8,852 nucleotides of DNA, taken from positions 1 to 8,852 of the forward strand of contig JABSPP010000050.1 of NCBI GenBank assembly GCA_013214275.1. The letters are read 5' to 3'. This DNA comes from Flavobacteriaceae bacterium (GTDB taxonomy: Bacteria > Bacteroidota > Bacteroidia > Flavobacteriales > Flavobacteriaceae). This document shows, in pieces, positions 6,104 through 8,852 of the stretch. The position numbers were made by a program, and so were the translations under genes. The notes below the pieces were generated by a model that was given only the letters and a program-made list of their open reading frames with translations, searched no databases and was not told where the DNA came from. Numbering within the stretch: position 1 is the first letter of the stretch; each line of letters begins with the position of its first letter.

Positions 6104-6193
6104 GGGCTGCGTTAGCGATAAAAGCGGCATCCTTTTTTGTCCTAAACAGGCAAAAAAGATACAGCGGATAGCGCGACCCGAAGGGAAACGCCC
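6104..6193. repeat. Structured GC-richer intergenic repeat, possible ncRNA
   Basis: This 90-base block stands out from its AT-rich flanks and can fold as one unit. The outer arms GGGCTGCGTT (6104-6113) and AACGCCC (6187-6193) pair with a three-base bulge. Inside, ATCCTTTTTTG (6129-6139) pairs with CAAAAAAGAT (6151-6160), capped by CCT-AAAC-AGG (6141-6150), and CCC-GAA-GGG forms a triloop hairpin (6177-6185). On the minus strand it reads GGGCGTTTCCCTTCGGGTCG, then CGCTATCCGCTGTATC, and ends near GATGCCGCTTTTATCGCTAACGC. I associate this wording with a repeat scattered through flavobacterial genomes; whether it corresponds to a named structured RNA such as Flavo-1 needs a covariance search. A minus frame of 71 codons over it reads like a repeat-derived artefact. 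Transcription strand unknown. Confidence 0.6.
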
Positions 6194-6259
6194 TAAATAA
6201 TCGTCCATAAATATCCAGAAGTTTAACATATTTACAACGACTTAAAAGTAGAACGGTAC

Positions 6260-6267
6260 TATATTTG
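6260..6267 (+). promoter_or_regulatory. -7 box TATATTTG upstream of the secreted protein gene
   Basis: This is an exact TAnnTTTG match, and the 11 bases TATATTTGTGC are identical to those at the promoter near 1696. It predicts a transcript start near 6274, about 43 bases before the coding start. No good -33 TTTG lies at the usual distance. Confidence 0.45.
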
Positions 6268-6316
6268 TGCATAATATGATTTAAGACGGTAAATAACTCC
6301 ATTAAAATATGCCTTT

Positions 6317-6979
6317 TTGCGATTATTTAACTACATATTAGTAACTACTTTTTTTCTCTCGTCGTGGGGTTTACTCGCTCAAATTGACACGAAAACCGGG
6401 GACGAAAAAAAAGGGAAGAAGAAAGCAATTCTGGCGGTACCGTCTAAGGCTGTTAAAAAACCAAAGTCTCTGGAGAATGGTGGTAAAAATGGCTTTAAAA
6501 CTGCTAATGACGAGCAACAGAAGGCGCTTAAGAAAAAACAGAAAGAGAGAGAACTCGAAAACAAGGGAATCCTTACAGATGCTAAAATTGCCGAGGAACG
6601 TTTTCTGAACTCATGGAAAAAAATCAATGCTCCCTACCCTGTAATCGATCAGGATTTGGGAAGCTTCCGCACTCAGTCAGAATCTGTACGGATTATCTGT
6701 AGGGATTTTCAATATCCCGACGGTGATCGTGTTACTATCCTTATTAACGGAATTCCTGTGGTTAAAAATATTACCTTGAGAAGTAATTACCAAGGGTTTG
6801 ACATTCCTCTAGAGGTAGGAATCAACGAAATATCTTTTGTTGCTTTGAATCAGGGAACTTCTGGTCCTAACACTGCTGGATTTAAGGTGTATGATGATTC
6901 CGGAAATGTCATTTCATCTAACGAATGGAATCTAGCAACAGGGGCAAAAGCAGTAATTCTCATTGCAAAAGACAAGTGA
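6317..6979 (+). CDS. Secreted Lys-rich hypothetical protein with C-terminal beta-sandwich-like domain
   Basis: With a TTG start at 6317 the 220-residue product opens with a signal peptide (MRLFNYILVTTFFLSSWGLLAQ, cleavage near LAQ; shown as 22 residues split at FF: MRLFNYILVTTFF and LSSWGLLAQ). A low-complexity Lys/Glu-rich stretch follows (about 25-95, many K and E, probably disordered or coiled). Then comes a compact domain at about 120-220: beta-strands around PDGDRVTILINGIPV (134-148), ITLRSNYQGFDIPL (152-165), GINEISFVALNQGTSGPNT (168-186) and a final strand. Similar Ig-like tail domains occur in other secreted Bacteroidota proteins; the precise function is unknown. The nearest ATG (6309) is in another frame and stops after ten codons. 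One extra T in the TTTTT run at 6314-6318 would join it in frame as MPFLRLFNY, so either TTG is the true start or the run has lost a base. It lies upstream of pdhA but has its own -7 box. Confidence 0.75.
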   Translation: MRLFNYILVTTFFLSSWGLLAQIDTKTGDEKKGKKKAILAVPSKAVKKPKSLENGGKNGFKTANDEQQKALKKKQKERELENKGILTDAKIAEERFLNSWKKINAPYPVIDQDLGSFRTQSESVRIICRDFQYPDGDRVTILINGIPVVKNITLRSNYQGFDIPLEVGINEISFVALNQGTSGPNTAGFKVYDDSGNVISSNEWNLATGAKAVILIAKDK

Positions 6980-7045
6980 TTTTTTCTACGAAAACGTTGT
7001 ATTTATTTTCATCATTTGCCTTTTTTTTATTCTATTGAAAAGGTT

Positions 7046-7053
7046 TATTTTTG
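7046..7053 (+). promoter_or_regulatory. -7 box TATTTTTG for pdhA-E2
   Basis: This is an exact TAnnTTTG match, 57 bases before the pdhA start, predicting a leader of about 50 bases. A TTTG at 7015-7018 is a possible -33 box, but its spacing (27 bases) is long. Early in the leader CCGA-AA-TCGG (7065-7074) can form a small hairpin. Confidence 0.5.
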
Positions 7054-7110
7054 TGTTGACTACTCCGAAATCGGGCTAGCGTCATATTTCAAAAACAAAC
7101 AACGAGAAGA

Positions 7111-8100
7111 ATGAAAAAAGTGACCAAGAAAACGTATCTAGATTGGTACAAAAATATGTTGTTTTGGAGAAAGTTTGAGGACAAACTCGCTTCTGTGTAT
7201 ATCCAACAAAAAGTGAGAGGCTTTCTACATTTATATAATGGTCAGGAAGCTGTACTGGCGGGTTCTTTGCACGCGATGGATCTTAGTAAGGATAAGATGA
7301 TTACTGCTTACAGAAATCATGTACAACCTATTGGTATGGGAGTAGATCCCAAACGCGTGATGGCAGAATTGTATGGAAAAGTTACTGGAACTTCTCACGG
7401 AATGGGCGGTTCCATGCATATTTTTTCTAAAGAATATCGCTTTTATGGTGGCCATGGAATTGTTGGTGGTCAAATTCCGCTAGGTGCGGGAATTGCTTTT
7501 GGCGACAAATACAAGGGAAATGATGCTGTTACGTTAACTTATTTTGGTGATGGGGCTGCCAGACAGGGTTCTCTACACGAGACCTTTAACATGGCAATGT
7601 TATGGAAACTCCCTGTTGTCTTTATTGTAGAAAATAATGGTTATGCGATGGGGACTTCTGTGGAAAGAACTGCTAACCACACTGATATATGGAAGTTGGG
7701 ATTGGGGTATGAAATGCCTTGCGGTCCTGTTGATGGCATGAACCCAGTAAAAGTAGCAGAAGCTGTTGATGAGGCAATACAAAGAGCTAGACGTGGTGAA
7801 GGTCCTACTTTTTTAGAAATGAAAACCTATCGTTACCGTGGACATTCGATGTCAGATGCTCAACATTACAGGACGAAGGACGAAGTTGAAGAATACAAAA
7901 AAATAGATCCGATTACTCAGGTTTTAGCGGTGATTAAAGAGAAAAAATATGCTACTGACCAAGAAATTGAAGTGATTAATAAAGAAGTGAAGGATATGGT
8001 GAAAGCGTGTGAGCAATTTGCTGAAGAATCTGCGTATCCAGAAGCGAGACAATTATACGATGTTGTATATGAGCAGGAAGATTATCCTTTTATCAAATAA
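7111..8100 (+). CDS. pdhA: Pyruvate dehydrogenase E1 component, alpha subunit
   Basis: This 329-residue protein is the alpha subunit of the thiamine-diphosphate-dependent E1 enzyme, which decarboxylates pyruvate and passes the acetyl group to the lipoyl arms of E2. The family landmarks are all present: GFLHLYNGQEAV (37-48), AYRNH (66-70), HGMGGSMHIF (96-105), GGHGIVGGQIPLGAGIA (113-129), the ThDP/Mg motif GDGAARQGSLHE...ENNGYAMGT (146-182, with GDG at 146-148 and NN at 175-176) and the YRYRGHSMSDAQHYR loop (240-254) that corresponds to the regulated loop of mitochondrial E1. The length is normal for the two-subunit type. The ATG at 7111 is preceded by an A-rich leader (AACGAGAAGA). The E2 gene begins 3 bases after its stop, so the two form an operon; the E1-beta gene is not between them and must lie elsewhere. 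Confidence 0.96.
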   Translation: MKKVTKKTYLDWYKNMLFWRKFEDKLASVYIQQKVRGFLHLYNGQEAVLAGSLHAMDLSKDKMITAYRNHVQPIGMGVDPKRVMAELYGKVTGTSHGMGGSMHIFSKEYRFYGGHGIVGGQIPLGAGIAFGDKYKGNDAVTLTYFGDGAARQGSLHETFNMAMLWKLPVVFIVENNGYAMGTSVERTANHTDIWKLGLGYEMPCGPVDGMNPVKVAEAVDEAIQRARRGEGPTFLEMKTYRYRGHSMSDAQHYRTKDEVEEYKKIDPITQVLAVIKEKKYATDQEIEVINKEVKDMVKACEQFAEESAYPEARQLYDVVYEQEDYPFIK

Positions 8101-8103
8101 ATT

Positions 8104-8852
8104 ATGGCAATAGTAGTTAATATGCCCAGATTAAGTGACACCATGGAAGAAGGTGTTGTTGCTAAGTGGCTAAAGCAGATTGGTGACAAAGTTGAAGAAG
8201 GTGATATTCTTGCTGAAATTGAAACTGACAAAGCCACTATGGAATTTGAATCTTTTAACGAGGGGATACTTCTCCATATAGGGGTTCAAGAAGGAGAAAC
8301 TTCTCCTGTAGATACGTTATTGGCCATCATCGGTGAAGAGGGTGAAGACATCTCAGCCTTGCTCAATGGAACTATTCCTGCTGTGGATGATGTTAAAACT
8401 GAGGAAGTTCTAAAAGAGACTACCGATACTAAAAACTCTGCTGCTGCAATTCCAACTGGTGTTGAAATAATTACCATGCCTAGGCTTAGCGATACGATGG
8501 AGGAAGGTACTGTTGCCTCTTGGTTAAAAAAAGTAGGTGATGCCGTTGAGGAGGGAGATATTCTTGCTGAAATTGAAACTGATAAAGCCACAATGGAGTT
8601 CGAATCGTTCTATGAAGGTACTTTATTGTATGTAGGTATTGCCGAGGGCGAAACAGCTGCTGTTGATAGTTTGCTAGCCATTATTGGCCCAAAAGAAACT
8701 GATATTGATGCGGTTATTGAAGCTCAAAAATCGGGGATGCTTTCTACTGAAAATGCTTCTCCTGAGATAGAGAAGGAAGAAGCTGTTTCAGAAGTCTCTA
8801 CTGTGGTAGCCACTGAAACTATCGCTACTTCAACTGCCAATGAGAGTATGTC
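8104..8852 (+). CDS. pdhC: Pyruvate dehydrogenase E2 (dihydrolipoamide acetyltransferase), N-terminal part
   Basis: The window holds the first 249 codons of E2, which carries acetyl groups on lipoyl-lysine arms and transfers them to CoA. Two lipoyl domains are visible: residues 1-78 (MPRLSDTMEEG...ETDKATMEFES, lipoyl Lys43) and 122-196 (same motif, Lys161), 118 residues apart. They are joined by an Ala/Thr/Glu-rich linker and followed by another flexible Glu/Ser/Thr/Ala-rich linker (about 205-249). The peripheral-subunit-binding and catalytic domains should follow beyond the window. The domains are so alike that 26 bases (8203-8228 and 8557-8582) are identical, pointing to duplication. The first domain opens MAIVVNMPRLSDTMEEG, a form I associate with flavobacterial PDH E2. 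It starts 3 bases after pdhA and is co-transcribed with it. 2-oxoglutarate or branched-chain E2 is less likely given the pdhA neighbour. Confidence 0.93.
   Translation, partial: MAIVVNMPRLSDTMEEGVVAKWLKQIGDKVEEGDILAEIETDKATMEFESFNEGILLHIGVQEGETSPVDTLLAIIGEEGEDISALLNGTIPAVDDVKTEEVLKETTDTKNSAAAIPTGVEIITMPRLSDTMEEGTVASWLKKVGDAVEEGDILAEIETDKATMEFESFYEGTLLYVGIAEGETAAVDSLLAIIGPKETDIDAVIEAQKSGMLSTENASPEIEKEEAVSEVSTVVATETIATSTANESM
8203..8582 (+). repeat. Tandem lipoyl-domain coding duplication (354-base period)
   Basis: The 26 bases at 8203-8228 recur exactly at 8557-8582, within a longer similar region encoding the lipoyl-attachment motif of both domains. This reflects duplication of the lipoyl domain in E2 and is part of the coding sequence, not a separate element. 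Confidence 0.8.

Noticed and set aside
6087..6302. 71-codon minus-strand frame over the structured repeat
   Set aside because: It is a reading of the repeat and flanks with no domain; the RNA-like folding explains the sequence better.
1..8852. CRISPR array, tRNA, rRNA, IS element or phage genes
   Set aside because: No spaced direct repeats, no cloverleaf or rRNA-like segments, and no transposase or phage protein in any frame I read.

Overview
The window looks like a stretch of a Flavobacteriaceae (Bacteroidota) chromosome. The evidence is its AT-rich base composition, several intergenic matches to the Bacteroidota promoter box TAnnTTTG, the weakness of Shine-Dalgarno sites, and typical flavobacterial families: DUF4870, PspC with an N-terminal HAAS-like region, a GIN/DUF2807 lipoprotein, and a pyruvate dehydrogenase E1-alpha gene directly followed by a two-lipoyl E2. 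All assignments come from reading the sequence; no database search was run.

Left part, minus strand (1-1353): a seven-helix membrane protein cut by the window edge (1-597) lies 33 bases downstream of an unrecognised 240-residue soluble protein (631-1353). The 378-base divergent gap 1354-1731 has no convincing gene. It holds two inverted repeats, one imperfect (1425-1510) and one perfect 19-bp palindrome with an A5 loop (1563-1605), and then a good promoter (1672-1703) for the plus-strand cluster.

Centre, plus strand (1732-5076): a compact envelope-stress-type cluster of DUF4870 membrane protein, PadR regulator, HAAS-PspC multi-domain membrane protein overlapping padR by 8 bases, and, after a 169-base gap, a GIN/DUF2807 lipoprotein. 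The combination matches the known theme of PadR-type regulators linked to HAAS/PspC/toastrack-like membrane proteins. The first three genes are probably one operon that senses or buffers membrane state, with the lipoprotein as an envelope partner.

Between 5077 and 6316 there is a frameshifted, internally deleted remnant of a DUF2721 membrane protein gene on the minus strand (5187-5322). Its head lies just upstream of a secreted VanX/DdpX-type D-Ala-D-Ala dipeptidase (start 5360) with all catalytic residues. After that gene comes a GC-richer structured repeat (6104-6193) that resembles a repeat I associate with flavobacterial genomes.

Right part, plus strand (6317-8852): a secreted Lys-rich protein with a C-terminal beta-sandwich-like domain, whose start codon is ambiguous (TTG, or an ATG one base out of frame). 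Then come pdhA (E1-alpha) with a clear -7 box and, 3 bases later, the E2 acetyltransferase gene with tandem lipoyl domains, truncated by the window end. No E1-beta gene lies between them.

The points most worth a second look are the DUF2721 remnant, the two inverted repeats in the divergent gap, the structured repeat at 6104-6193, and the PadR/HAAS-PspC/GIN cluster.
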